From the NCBI GenBank assembly GCA_030549495.1, contig JAUIRK010000917.1, forward strand, positions 1 through 64,000: 64,000 bases of DNA. Direction: 5' to 3'. Position numbers and translations under genes: made by a program. Shown here one piece after another: positions 11,631-23,251 of this stretch. Each line of letters starts with the position of its first letter. Position 1 is the stretch's first letter. The notes beneath the pieces are model-generated. The model made no database searches. It was not told the origin of the DNA and was given only the letters and a program-made list of their open reading frames with translations. This DNA is from Nectonema munidae. Taxonomy: Eukaryota; Nematomorpha; Nectonematoida; Nectonematidae.

Positions 11631-12178
11631 TCAAGCAAAGCAGACGATAACTAAAAAAACGCAGACGATTTATATTCAAAGTCATTGAAAAAAGCAGACG
11701 AAGATGAAATTACTTATGTTCCAAAATAGGAACATTGGCCGTAAATGGGTTAAAGCAACTCTTACTTATAGAAAATTATGGGGGGGGGGGGGGGGGGGGG
11801 GGGGGGGGTCATTTTCGCCCCCCAGATGTGCAAATAAGTTACAATGAATAACGATTTTACATTGAATAGAAATATTTTTATCGCCTCTATTTTTAAATCA
11901 TTTTGTCATTTCTATATTTTGCAATGGTTTTCATTGAGATAATTTCAAAATGAATTTCGCTACCATTTTTAAAACTAGTTTTTATCTTAATTTTTCTAAA
12001 ATTTTTATTTCATAATAAAGATGTTTTCAATTCGAAACATTAAGAACCTTTTTAATACTTAGTTTATTTATTTATGATCTACAATTTTCTTAAAAGGTAC
12101 CTATGAAAAATAGGGCACCAATATTAATACATTCATCTTAAAAATAAAAGTTGTACTTTTTTTTAGCTCTTTACTTCA
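11631..12178. other. Upstream region of NELF-C/D with a 30-G run
   Basis: Positions 11780-11809 are an unbroken run of 30 G, followed by TCATTTTCGCCCCCCAGATG. The segment after the G run resembles the right end of the small element at 5395-5605, so this may be a remnant of that family. The NELF-C/D promoter presumably lies between here and 12179, but no core motif is convincing. A TTTTTTTTAG tract just before the ATG could be a splice acceptor for a further 5' exon or a trans-splice site. Confidence 0.5.
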
Positions 12179-15100
12179 ATGTCTGAGTATAAAGAAAATT
12201 GTAATGAGGTAATTTTTATTATATTTATTTCAGATAAAAGAAATTTTTTTTCAGGATGACGCTGTAGATCATTCTGTAATAAAAGAAGAATGCCTAAAGT
12301 TATTTGGCTCAAAAGATTTCATAATGGAGTCTAACATCTATTCCACTCTCAAACGGTATTTATAAGGATATAATCACAACGCTAATACATGATCGGTTTT
12401 GAAGATATTTTCAACACTCTGGAGATCCTGAACCTGTTGTTCAACTTCTTTCTGAAAATTACACTGCAACTGCTCAAATGTCAAATATTATTGCAGAATG
12501 GCTGATACTTTTGGGTTTCTTTTTTTTAATTTTATAAAAAGAAGTATATATCTGTCTTTTTTTTTACTTTTTTAGGGGGGAGTGTATGTTTCAGAATTTT
12601 AAAGCTAAAATTTCTTATAAATATTTTTAATTATTACTTTCGATATATGTCTCTACTTATTTTTTTAATGTATCAATTAACGATTTAGAATACATAGATA
12701 CTAAAAATAAAAAGGAACATGGCGTTGTTTTCTTCGAGACGACAATTTACGCAACTTTTTTCGAACTATGATCAGTATGCTAGTAATCGAACCCGAGAAT
12801 TAAAGCCAAACTTTAGACAAGCCTATTCATGCCTCCTGATAAGGCGAATAACTCTTTTGTGTTAAGTTAAGTAAAATGGATTTAATAATGGCGCACTCGA
12901 TAGTCTTCGAGAATATCCTAGGCGTGACATAATAGTTTGAATTATTACTATTTAAACATAGGTATATTATTTTGGTCCAATGTGGTCTTAATTTTTGAAA
13001 TTTTATTATCCAGGTTCATATATTTTTGAAAACGAAAGATAACATTTTAAGTTATTTTTTTAGGGTATTTTAACGATTTATGTTTTAACTAAGACTCCTT
13101 CAAATATGGTAACGCAATTTTCATACACAATTTCAAACGGAAAATTTATTAGTGGTAGTAGTACACAGGTTTGGAGAGTCGGTATCTGGAAGCCAAGAGT
13201 TGGTGTTGAATTTATTAAGTATTTGCAGTCGGAATCGGATATTTTCCCTCCCACTCGGCAGCCCTGGTAGGACATGTAGTACAAATTAATCTAGTATAAG
13301 GCAAAAGTATCTAACAAAAGGTAACATATTATGTTATATTAGTTAAAGATAATGAATTTGATTCTAATATATTTGTTTTATTAAAAGTTTAAAATATATT
13401 CATATATTAATTGTATATTTTAAAATTTTTCAAACTTGTTATTAAACTCATAACTTTATTCTCTAAGGATTGGAGAATATAGAAGTTCAAAAAATAGTGG
13501 AAAGCCACCTCGAGAACAGAATAATTAAAATTTTCGATCCTAAAAAAGCAGACTCTATTTTTACTCAACAAAAAGAAATTCCTACATGGCTACCGAACAT
13601 GATTTCGTATCCTACGTGGCGTTCTCTGATTTACAAACTGACAGAAAAGTACAACGACTGTTTGTTCCTGAATTTTGCAATCAAAGTAATTTCTAGTTTT
13701 CCTACCTCCTACTTTTTTCTTTGAGTATTAAACACGACTTTTATGTCATTCATTAAAAGCTCATTTCTGATGCCGGATTTCAATCAGAGATAAAAAGTGT
13801 TTCTACTGCCGCTCAACAGATCGAAATATTCTCCAAAATCTTCAAAAGTTCCTTGATCAATCTTTTATACAGTGATGAGAATAAAATAGAAGGTCTGTTA
13901 TTAGACTTCAAAGTAGGATCTTTTTTATTTTTTCTTCCTCACTTCACTCTTAACCAGGGGCAGGCAAAAATTTTGTGCTGTGGGCTGCATTGAAGTATAC
14001 CTAGGGCTTAGCGGACGGAAATAAAATCCGATTCTATGAACATTTTAACAGCATATTAGTAAATTGCATATACCTATATTCTCTTTATAGTTGTCTCTTT
14101 CAATGAACGTAGCAGAAAAATATAATTTTTTATTTATCCGCACTTATTTTACATGATGTTTTAAACGCTTCTTTTTAATAATTTTGAATAAAAGGACTTG
14201 AAGTTGTTTTAAATTGTTTTGAATGACATTTTTCTCTAAGATGACCTTTCATACAACATATTACTTTCAAATAAACTCATCATACTATATATTATATTAT
14301 TAAATAAACTCATTAGATAATTATATTCATCAGACCAAATGTATTTAGAAATTCCTATAAGCGCTTTCCTATATACATGATACACAAAATAATAGGAAAA
14401 GCCAAAAGCTCTGCTTGAGTGGAAAATAATCTCTATGCCCAGAATCAGCGCTATGTTTTCATTGAAAGAGTAAAATTGCACGTCTTGTCTAACCATGAGC
14501 AAAGAAGTATAATGCTGGATTCGAATCCTAGACCTTGTAATATTAAATCCGGGTATCTAGACAACATCACTCTCACCCAATTTTAGGCTGTCAAAAGAAT
14601 AATTTATATTTGTATTTTCTACTATATCATAATTTGAAAGAGAAAATCAATATTATATATTTAAAATAAACAAATTTCTTTTATTTTCTAGATTTTGTTT
14701 TGGTTTTAACTATTGGCCTATTAGATTTATTCATGGCTTGATTGAGAATTAATCAATTTTTTAAACTTTATCTTTAGTATTCATCAAAGCTAGGCAGAGG
14801 CATTTTTTAGCTTTCTTTTCTTTACTCTAGACCAGAGTAAGGCAAAATAATTCTGGAATTATATAAAAAAAAATATTGTAAAGCAGGAGTGTCAAACTTA
14901 AATCACTCACAGGCCGGATTTCGAACATTTATAGCCCTTGCGGCCGGATAAAACCCTAAGATTCAAAAGAAGCATATAATTATATTTTAAAATCAAAATA
15001 ACAATAAATTATTTAATTAAAAAAGTTTGAATCATGTTGTTATCCTTAATTTTTCTTTTCCGTTTCCATAAACTTGACATCTCTTAACAATTTTATCAAA

Positions 15101-18100
15101 ATCGCGAGTTAAATTTGTAGCAGCAGAAAATGTCAAAATTTCATTTATTTGATCAGTTGTTTAGTCTTGTTCTGTTTTTTGATATTAATATTCATTACTG
15201 AAAAAATTCGCTTGCAAAGATAAGTCGTGCCAGGCACATAGAATTTTAAAGTCAAAGAAGTTATTTTCGAAAATTTAGAAACAAGATACCGATAAAATAA
15301 ATCAATTTTTTCAGTAAAAAACTTGTTTTTCATCATAGAGTCATGTAGCTCGATGATTTTCAGATTCTGATGCATCGACTGCAAAAGGCGATGTAAAATT
15401 AGGAAATTTAAGGTTCACCTGATTAAATATTTTTTCAAAAATACTTCGCGGGCCACGCTGTAACCTTTGATCGGCCGAATGCAGCCATCGGGTCGTATGT
15501 TTGACACTCTTGCTGTACAGTATTTTTGCCACCTTTGCCTGATTCTCATCTTGAAAACGTTATAGTCAAATTTAAAAAAGGCTAAGCCATTTTTTAAAAT
15601 TGTCTAAAAAGAGTGTAAAAATTATGCAACATTATCGATCATAATAAATAAGATCCATTAATATTTTTGCCTAATAAAAAAGTATTCAGTTTCCTTACTC
15701 TACCTAAAACCTCTCATAATACACGGAGTACTAAAATGGGGTCATACTTGACCCCGATCGTTTTTTGTTTTTAAACATGTTATTAAGGTTGCGAAATCAA
15801 ATAAAATGATTAAAAGTTATCCTCAGAAACTTTAAAGCCTTATTTTCAAATATTCATTTACTAAAATTTATTTTTATGAAAGGAAAAACAAAATTTAATA
15901 GAAAGTAAAATAATGGCTACAAATAATTAAACATTACAGTTTACACATGTTGTTACATTGGATTCTGTATGTTCAGGGCAAATGAATGCAGAGCATAACG
16001 AACATTTAGCACTATATTTGATGTCTTTCGACCTTGGGCAGAATGCACAGCGATTTCTTTTCCCTTTTCCTGAATTAGCTGGTATTGGTGATGGAACCTG
16101 TTGTGGTAGAGGGCCTATAATTGATGCCATGGCTGCTTGGACTGACAATGGTATTCCTATTAATTGGAGGATTTGTCCTCGCTTTGATAGCAGGTTTAAC
16201 GAGTTCAAAACCCAAATCTTTGAGGAAGTTAAGTCTTGTCAGTGATGTATTTGAATATTTCTTTTGGTAAAGCACATAATCATTCATAGCACAAACATTG
16301 ATAATATGGGTTAAAAGAACAAACGGCCATCTTTTTGAGATTCTGTGACAAGAAAATTCTTTGAGCATCTTGTCACAACTATCAACAGAACCCTTAGATT
16401 TGTTGTAATCTAATATGATATCTGGCTTAGAATGTTCTGCAGTGCTAACTGCTTGATCGTTATGTTGACTAGATAACAAAATAACAGATTTGTTTTTGCG
16501 AGGAACATATGACACCATAATTGCATCTCTTGAAAACAAAAACAAGCTTGAATTGACCTCGCGTGATTTGGAAGGCAACATGATTCTTGGTACTTCCTTT
16601 CGAATTTGTCTTATTGTACCAAGCAAAGTTTTGTTTTGTTTCGCCAGCTCCTGAGCAAGTTCGAGCGAAGTAAAGAAATTATCACAAGTTACCCCGTATC
16701 CTTGACCTAGACCTTTCACTAAATCTAACACCACACGCTATCCTTGTTTTTTTCACGAGTAGAGGAAATATGGCCGGTATACACTTGTGAATTCCAAACA
16801 TATCCTGACGGATTTTCGCAATTAGCCTAAATCTTGATACCATAACGATCTTGTTTACTTTTCATATACACTTGGAATGGGCATCTTCCTCGAAAACCAA
16901 CCAACTGTTCATCAACACACATTTGCGATTCGGGCATCAGACACCTTTGACAATTTTTCGTGAAAACTTCTCTTATTGGAGCTAATTTATCGGAAGCTCT
17001 GCGTTCCTGACGAGTTTCATGATTATCTGTTCTAATGAAACGCAATATATTTTGGAAAGCATCGCGTCCCATTGTGGCCTTGAAAATTGGTCGGCAAAAT
17101 GCACCGTCATCACTCCAAACACATTTGATTGATTCCTTTCTTCCTCTTGTTGCGCCAAACAAAATCATGATTCCAATAAAAGCGTTCAGTGATTCTCTCT
17201 TCAATTTCCATTCCAATCTATTATCATATTGAAAATACTATCATCAAAAAGTTGCTGAAATGCGCTTATTGGCGTGTCTATGTTTTTAGATGATGGCTGT
17301 AAGTCCAGGCGCCACTCGTAGAGTATTTCGTCTCAAAGTTCTTTGTTGAGTGGAGGGGAAAGTTTTCCTCCATTTTGTTCCATCTCTTGAGGTTATGTAA
17401 TTTTCATCATCATTTTCGTCTGAGTCTTCTTCATAACTAGAAGAGGAAGAATCATCTTCATTAGGCAAGATATTGTCTTCTGTTTCTGAATCTTCATCAC
17501 AAATAAGTCCAAATCAGCTGAAGTTTCTCGTATTTGTTTATCACTAAGAGATTCACGAGACATAACTGGGTGTTATCTGTAAAAATTCTAAAAAATTAAA
17601 AATTTCAGTAATAAATAATTTTTAGGACAACATTTCATATCAACACGTGCTCCTAAAACGGAGTCATAAATGACCCCAAACACTTAAAAACGTCATAAGT
17701 AGTAAAATAAAACAAGTATCTCATTGATATTTCTTGTCAATGTTTTACACATAATTTCAGGAAGGAAATGATAATTTTGCATAAATTTAACCTGTAGTTT
17801 AGCAATTATTGCAAAATTTTATACTCTGGGGTCATTTCTCACCCCATTTCAGGTCCAGGAAAGTTGAGTGTTGAATGGAGGTTTTACATGTTTTACTTTG
17901 GAATATATTTTAGCTGTTATTCTTTCATTTTAGAAACTAGTTTGTTATGGGGAACACACTTATCTGTATTCAACAACTCTCTTAAATTATCTTAAGCAAA
18001 ACATTACATCTTGTTCATTTTTAAAAAGACTTCACCAGGTAAGCAGAATGATTTGTTAAAATGTATAAAGCATTTACAATATAATTTTCTTTTGTACAGG

Positions 18101-21100
18101 AAATACAAGAATATGCGAAAGAAAAAAATAAATCAGTGGCTAGTATCGACATAGCGTTGACGAATGCTTACAAACACGTTAAAGTTCAACAAGCACTATC
18201 CTCTATGATGACCAAAAATGCATTGAACCCAGCAGACATAACAATTGTTTTATTTTTGTTATATATAAAACTATCATTAATCACTACAGGAGATAAGTCG
18301 TATTCTTACAAATAAGATCTACTTTAATGCCTAATATTTTCGATCTACCCATATGAACATGGATAAAAACTCTTAAAATTTATTGCTAATTTTGTTGAGG
18401 AATTTTGTATTTTAGTTTTTATTTAAAATTGAAAAATATCTTTTAATATACGCATCTCATTGAACAGATGTAAATCAATTTTATATGATAAAGCAAAATG
18501 AAGCACTAAATGATAAAAAAAATTTCTCAATAGTACACATCTAAATCTAATAACAATCTGCAGGAAATTACTTTTAGATATGATGCAAAATTTGGGTCGG
18601 TTAGTTCGGGCACGAAAATCCTAATTAAAGGTTAGACACGGGTTGAAAATAATTTTCTTCGGGTTCGGTTCGGATACCAGTAGCATCTATTTTTAATATT
18701 TTTATTATATTACATTTGTTTTATACTCATTTTATTGTTTCTTTATTAATCAGTAATTTTATTTTAGAATGATACCTTTCTTAAATATTACGATGTAATG
18801 CAAGTTATTGAATAGTTTGCAAACAAGGGTGCAAATATTTGAAAATAAAATTTGCTACACCATGTATGATAATGGATAAAAGCACAAATATCAGCTTCAC
18901 ATTCACGCAATTTACAGATATATAATTAATTCATAGTGATGAAATGAAATTGCTTCTGATAAATTCGACATCTGCTAATTCGGACCGGTTAGTTTGGACA
19001 CTGAAAATCCAAGTTAACATGCCGGACATTTGTTGAAACTACTTATATTATTAGGATTCGGTACGGATAGACCTGAAAATTTGGCAATAACAGTCTACCT
19101 ACACATTAAGAACTTTTTCCAAAACAATAGCTGGTTCACTTCTAGCGAAGCAATCCTGCATTTTAAGTGACTTATGATCCATTACATCTTTGTTTACTAT
19201 AATTTTCATCAGCTAACTTGTATAGCGTTTATGTCGACAAATTGTTTTAATTAAAAAAGTAATGGGACTTGCTCTCGACTATTTGATTATTTTGTATATT
19301 TTGCGACTTCTTTGTATTAATGTTTTATCTCTGATTTGGGATAACACTCGAAGGAACTAAATAATATTTTCATTTTAGCTCTACAAAATGTACAATGTGG
19401 CTTCCCCTCCTCCGATTGGTTTAATTCGCACTGCATGGCTCATGAGTATGCTCTTTATTTTTTGAAATGGTGTAAATCTAAAACAAACTTTTAGATCTTC
19501 TTATTGAGTCGCTATTTAAGTCAAGCTGCGTTATTAATCCAGATCACAAATCTAAGTACATATACTTGCTAGCGCACTGTTGTTGTGCAAATGATAGTGA
19601 TCAAAAAGTACATTTTTATTTTGCTTATCTACAAATTTGGTTCTACTCTGCTAAAACTTTAGCCTGAATCAACTGAACTAAATGATGTTATTGAAGCGTT
19701 AAATATAACAGAGAGCATATGCTCTTCCAATTATGGTTTTAACGAACTAATTCCCGAAATTGCTCACCTTTTCCATTGCATGAGGTAAGCAAACGACTTT
19801 AGGAGATAGGATTCATTACTTTTGCACTAACTTTTAGATTTGCTGTAGTTAGTGCATGCATCATTGTATGGGTGGAGAATACCGTCGCAGATCCAAAGTA
19901 TTTTAGCAGCCTCACCGATTTTACTACTCCAATTCATATTGCAATTCTTGACGAAGTCACGAATCATCACTGCCTCTTCCATCCAATTTTACTCAACTTT
20001 TATGAAAAATTATTTTCCATAAACATTCCTGACTTAGATGTTATGTTTGAGGTAGTGTTTTTTGTACCAATATGAAAGCTGCTATTTTACAGTAAGTCCT
20101 GCTAAAATGATCTGAACTCTCTAATGTCTAACGTTGCGAAAACTCAATAAGAAAAACGATCATTTTAGTCTATCGTTGTCTCCTTGCAACCCACATAATA
20201 AGGCTATAAAGTAGAATAAAAAGAGAATTAAGTGATTTTTGATACTTTTTTATATAGAATACTTTTTTTCAAGACAATGTATAAAAAAGCTTAAATTAGG
20301 TCAAAATAATTAGTCAAACACCAGACGTTGTATAAGCGCGTAGTAAAGCACAATAGTATAGGATTTCGAGCCCCCCTGCGATGGGCGTGTGAGCGCTACC
20401 ATTACCATCACGAAGGACTGAGACCACTTAGTCGCCTAACTACTTAAAGTTACTCATGCCTCCCTCTGGGGGCAAGAAAGGAAATCAACACAAAAACAAG
20501 AGAAAGCACAACGAAACCACACGATAATGGCGACAATAACCCCAATTTCGACTTCGTCCTGGTCGAGAATAGGCTAATGGCAATCATTTGACACAATAAG
20601 GCCATTTGCATGCTTACACCACTGGATGAAGCAACTTTCGATGTCACATATCTGACATTCAATCCGCGGGTACCGTCCATTTTTATTGTTATCAATAGTT
20701 CCTTCGGTGCCGTCGGCTGTTATGCCTACCCAAAATGATAAGCGCAATTTTTGGAAGATAGTCTTTCCTAAGCTCATGTCAGCAAGAGTGGTGGATCCTC
20801 CTTCCACGGATAATTTCACCATCCTTACTCGTTTCCGAGCAAAAAGACAAGGTCCGTAGTTAGGTTATAATTTTTATGGCTTCACACAGAGTTAATGTTC
20901 TACAAACGAAAGGAAAAAAGTATACATTTTTTTAAGTATTTTCAAATAAGAATTTGTTAAATTTTTGCTGAATTTGTAATATAATTATCCAAAACTCGGT
21001 TAATCTTTCGCTAAAAAAGCTCTCTCCCATTTAACTCACTTCGATAACAAGAAGCAAATATGTTGATATTAAAAACAATAAAGGATTACATTTCAGCCTG

Positions 21101-22358
21101 TGTAAATCTCAAATAAGGGGACAATGTACATTTGTGGTTTGTGTCATATGTTTTAAAGAATATCATATAAAAAGAATTCTTACTTATTTCATATGTTTAT
21201 TTAAGCTTCACTAAATTATTAATTTTTATTACTGGTTTACTCATTTTTCTAATTATGTCTTAAATTTTCATGGGTTTGTTTGTCTAACGTTGCGTGCATG
21301 CAGCGTTATTTTTTCTTAACCGAGAATAATTTTATTAAAAAATTTAACTTTTGTTTATCTTTTCTAGGCCCCAAACATCTGTATTAAAAAAAATTCATAA
21401 AAACATACCCTTGGTCAAAAGCATAGTACTTTAGCTAAAACACCTTAGTCTAAAAAGAGATCAACATCTTTGGTACCATTTTTTACAGTATAAAACCAAA
21501 TATGCAATAACAAACAGGAAAGCATTCACACTACTAATATTTAAGTGTATCTTTCATGAACTCTTTTTAAACTAATTTTTCTTTTTATAATATTATATTT
21601 ATCGGTTTGCAATTCAAAATTTATATTATTTCAAGCTATTAGCGGATTCAACATATAAGACAGTTATATATTTTTTTTAATTTTTAGCATTCTTCGCTTA
21701 TATTACTAACCATCGGCATTTCAAACAAAATAAAAATATAATTTATCTTTTACATAGAAAAGTTTTAAATATGCACTTACATGACATAAGAACATTAGTT
21801 CATTAAATAATTCAAACGACATTATAATCAGTTATTTGCGAGAAATAACATTTTATCTAATGTGTTGTGTTAATAAGTTTGAAAAGTTTTCTGGAATTTT
21901 CTTCCATCTTAATATGTGATATTTATAATTTAAGCTGGAGCTAAAAAAGATGGTCCTAGAACGAATGATACATCTTATAAGTCGTGGATATGTCTTACCC
22001 GTATTATCATTCATTACAAAACTTTGGCGAAATCAAGAAACGGACATTAGCTTGATCAGATACTTCGTGTCAGAAGTACTTTTCATTGTTAAATAAAATA
22101 ATGTACCTCATTCAGCTAAAACAGTCAATAAAGCTTTTAGACATCATATCTCCGCCTTATAGCAGTGAATTGGTTAAACTGTTACTTCCTCTGGTCAAGA
22201 ATGATGACATTACGCTACCTTTAAGAAACGAAACTGCTAACGACTCCGTCGTAAAATTTATAAGTATGCATTTCAAATGTTTTCTGAAAAAATCGTTTTT
22301 TATATCTGACAATATTTTTATTTTAGAAGATACGCATGGAACCGATGAGTTAGAGTGA
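12179..22358 (+). CDS. NELFCD: Negative elongation factor C/D (TH1), 14 exons
   Basis: NELF-C/D is a subunit of the nuclear NELF complex that pauses RNA polymerase II near promoters. Inferred exons: 12179-12208, 12255-12355, 12405-12514, 13468-13685, 13760-13912, 17934-18038, 18100-18246, 19379-19445, 19495-19607, 19663-19784, 19838-20051, 21935-22075, 22134-22263, 22327-22358. Phases agree throughout and give 560 residues, close to the roughly 580 of vertebrates. Family matches run the whole length: [107 protein letters not shown] and [18 protein letters not shown]. Most introns are about 45-65 nt; introns 3, 5, 7 and 11 are large and hold repeats. The acceptor of exon 13 is the least certain (22121 and 22130 are alternatives). 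All exons are open, so the gene looks intact. Confidence 0.93.
12515..13467. other. NELF-C/D intron 3
   Basis: AT-rich intron of about 950 bp between donor GTTTCT (12515) and acceptor CTCTAAG. The open frame at 13078-13284 on the minus strand looks spurious. No element with recognisable ends was found. Confidence 0.6.
14884..15512 (-). mobile_element. Non-autonomous hAT element with transposase tail (in NELF-C/D intron 5)
   Basis: The termini are CAGGAGTGTCAAAC (14884) and, inverted, GTTTGACACTCTTG (ending 15512). They are flanked by imperfect 8-bp target duplications, TTGTAAAG and CTGTACAG. On the minus strand, near 15384-15145, sits the end of a hAT dimerisation domain ([14 protein letters not shown], then [20 protein letters not shown]), the kind found in GTF2IRD2/ZBED-like hATs. 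A frame break separates it from the upstream open segment. The catalytic core is absent, so this is an internally deleted copy. Confidence 0.8.
15706..17887 (-). mobile_element. piggyBac element (in NELF-C/D intron 5)
   Basis: About 2.2 kb with diverged inverted ends: the AAAACCTC...AAATGGGGTCA...TGACCCC pattern near 15706-15756 is mirrored by TGACCCC/GGGGTCA boxes and GAGGTTTT near 17827-17887. The exact TTAA ends are blurred. Its transposase is annotated separately. Its right end lies only about 46 bp upstream of NELF-C/D exon 6, so it occupies most of the last 2.2 kb of the 4-kb intron 5. Confidence 0.82.
15927..17563 (-). pseudogene. piggyBac transposase, broken
   Basis: It starts at ATG 17563 ([10 protein letters not shown]), with an acidic N-terminus ([20 protein letters not shown]) as in many piggyBac transposases. 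The three catalytic aspartates are visible at [20 protein letters not shown] (about 16915), [14 protein letters not shown] (about 16685) and [10 protein letters not shown] (about 16380). The C-terminus is a Cys-rich finger, [19 protein letters not shown], ending in CVNCNV. It is dead: a frameshift in the N-terminus, an in-frame stop where KIW is expected after DRYGIK (about 16827), a shift near 16740 and another near 16100. The open frame on the plus strand at 15958-16245 is a shadow. Confidence 0.9.
18570..19090. repeat. Two diverged copies of a GGTTCGG-rich repeat (NELF-C/D intron 7)
   Basis: At about 18594-18690 the order is CGGTTAGTTCGGGCACG, AAAATCC, then GGGTTCGGTTCGGATACC. At about 18975-19085 the order is CGGTTAGTTTGGACACTG, AAAATCC, then GGATTCGGTACGGATAG. 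The two are about 380 bp apart in the same orientation. They may be remains of one dispersed repeat; no termini were resolved. Confidence 0.5.
20325..20455 (-). mobile_element. tRNA-like SINE head (NELF-C/D intron 11)
   Basis: On the minus strand there is GATGGTAATGGTAGCGCTC (A-box-like), an anticodon-arm-like stretch and GGGGGGCTCGAAATCC, a B box with one extra base. It is not the same family as the SINE at 8.7 kb. No closed cloverleaf is seen. Confidence 0.5.
20456..20860 (-). other. GC-richer island of unknown origin (NELF-C/D intron 11)
   Basis: This stretch is clearly richer in G and C than its surroundings. It carries two overlapping open frames on the minus strand (20450-20695 and 20574-20822). 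The second encodes about 82 residues, including [20 protein letters not shown] and [18 protein letters not shown] do not recognise it. It adjoins the tRNA-like head at 20325-20455 and could be the body of a composite SINE, a fragment of a transposon gene or captured sequence. Confidence 0.4.
20861..21934. other. Rest of NELF-C/D intron 11
   Basis: AT-rich intron sequence up to the acceptor TTTAAG at 21934. No repeats or genes were recognised. Confidence 0.5.
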
Positions 22359-22396
22359 AAAAGAAACAAAATCCAAACTATTTTATATGAATTGTT

Positions 22397-22419
22397 TTTA
22401 TTTTTAAATTATTAATAAA
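22397..22419. promoter_or_regulatory. Poly(A) signals of the convergent NELF-C/D and SLC39A9 genes
   Basis: AATAAA on the plus strand at 22414-22419 serves NELF-C/D (stop at 22358). TTTATT at 22397-22402 is AATAAA on the minus strand for SLC39A9 (stop at 22468). The two signals cross, so the transcripts should overlap at their 3' ends. Confidence 0.65.
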
Positions 22420-22467
22420 ATGATTGAAAAATAAAAGTAAAAAATATACTCTTGATTCATTACAAAT

Positions 22468-23251
22468 CTATTTTAAGAATTGGAATAAATAAGGTATGAA
22501 TGCACCAATAATAAATAGTGTAACTTTTTTGAGTGATAAGTGTGGGCTTTCATCGAACTCTTGGAGTTTGAGATTCGAAGAAGGAAGATTGTAATGAGAT
22601 CGAAGTTCGAATACTTGCGGAATAACATGAAGCATACAAACGTATAGAAACGTGCCAGCGCTGAAAAGCAGGGAAGAGCCAATAATGATCGTTTTGTGTT
22701 TTTCGTTCAAATTATTGGATAAAAAAATATAAGAAAGAATCGCAAGAACGGGAGCAGCGGCAGAAAATATAAGTAGATTACGACGAATGCTACAGTGGTC
22801 ATAGTGACTTTGCTTCAAGAGTGATACAAAAGCGAATGCAGTACATGATTTGTGGGCTAAAATCGCCATAAAGACAACGATTTGAAGTGTCATGTGTTGA
22901 GAGAGGGAAGAAATGCTCAAGACAAACCCATCTACTGCCGCGTGTATAATCAAGCCAAGACTCGTTGTGTTGCAGGATGTGATGGAAAAACGTTGTATCA
23001 AAGTGTCTATCAGAAGCATTAAAATAAATCCAACGAGTAAGCTTGAGCCAGTAATTTGGATTGGTGAAAGTGTTAAGAATTCTGAAAATAGATTTTAATA
23101 TATCCTCGATTAAATCTCAATAAATACTTTTTAAAGAACCTGATTTTTTGGAAGCCGATGATATACCGTTAAAAAGATTTTCTGCGCCTTCGGGAATAAT
23201 GACATTTAAAACCGTTGCTAATAACAAACCAGCGCCACATGTTGTAAAATT
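22468..23251 (-). CDS. SLC39A9: Zinc transporter ZIP9, last two exons
   Basis: ZIP9 (SLC39A9) is a multi-pass zinc transporter of the Golgi and plasma membrane. Exon 23140-23251 encodes a segment with CGAGLLLATVLNVIIPEGAE, which matches the GAGLLxGTALAVIxPEG signature of transmembrane segment 2. A 58-nt intron (23082-23139) follows. Exon 22468-23081 begins EFLTLSPIQITGSSLLVGFI and continues with SLGLIIHAAVDGFVLS (zinc-binding HAAxDG of TM4), FMAILAHKSCTAFAFVS (TM5 histidine), a LLFSAGTFLYVCMLHVIPQV helix and a final hydrophobic segment. Phases match (1 nt + 614 nt), giving 241 residues of a protein usually near 300. The first exon, about 35 residues with TM1, was not found in 23252-23753, where a Tigger element begins. 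It may lie beyond the transposons or be lost. Confidence 0.9.

Noticed and set aside
13955-15540. A larger hAT enclosing the 14884-15512 element, from CAGGGGCAGGCAAAAA to TTTTTGCCACCTTTGCCTG
   Set aside because: The ends match only loosely and flanking 8-mers do not agree. A lone hAT-like end at 13957 is all that can be said.
15958-16245. 95-codon plus-strand frame
   Set aside because: It is antisense to the Cys-rich C-terminus of the piggyBac transposase, which is clearly the real coding strand.
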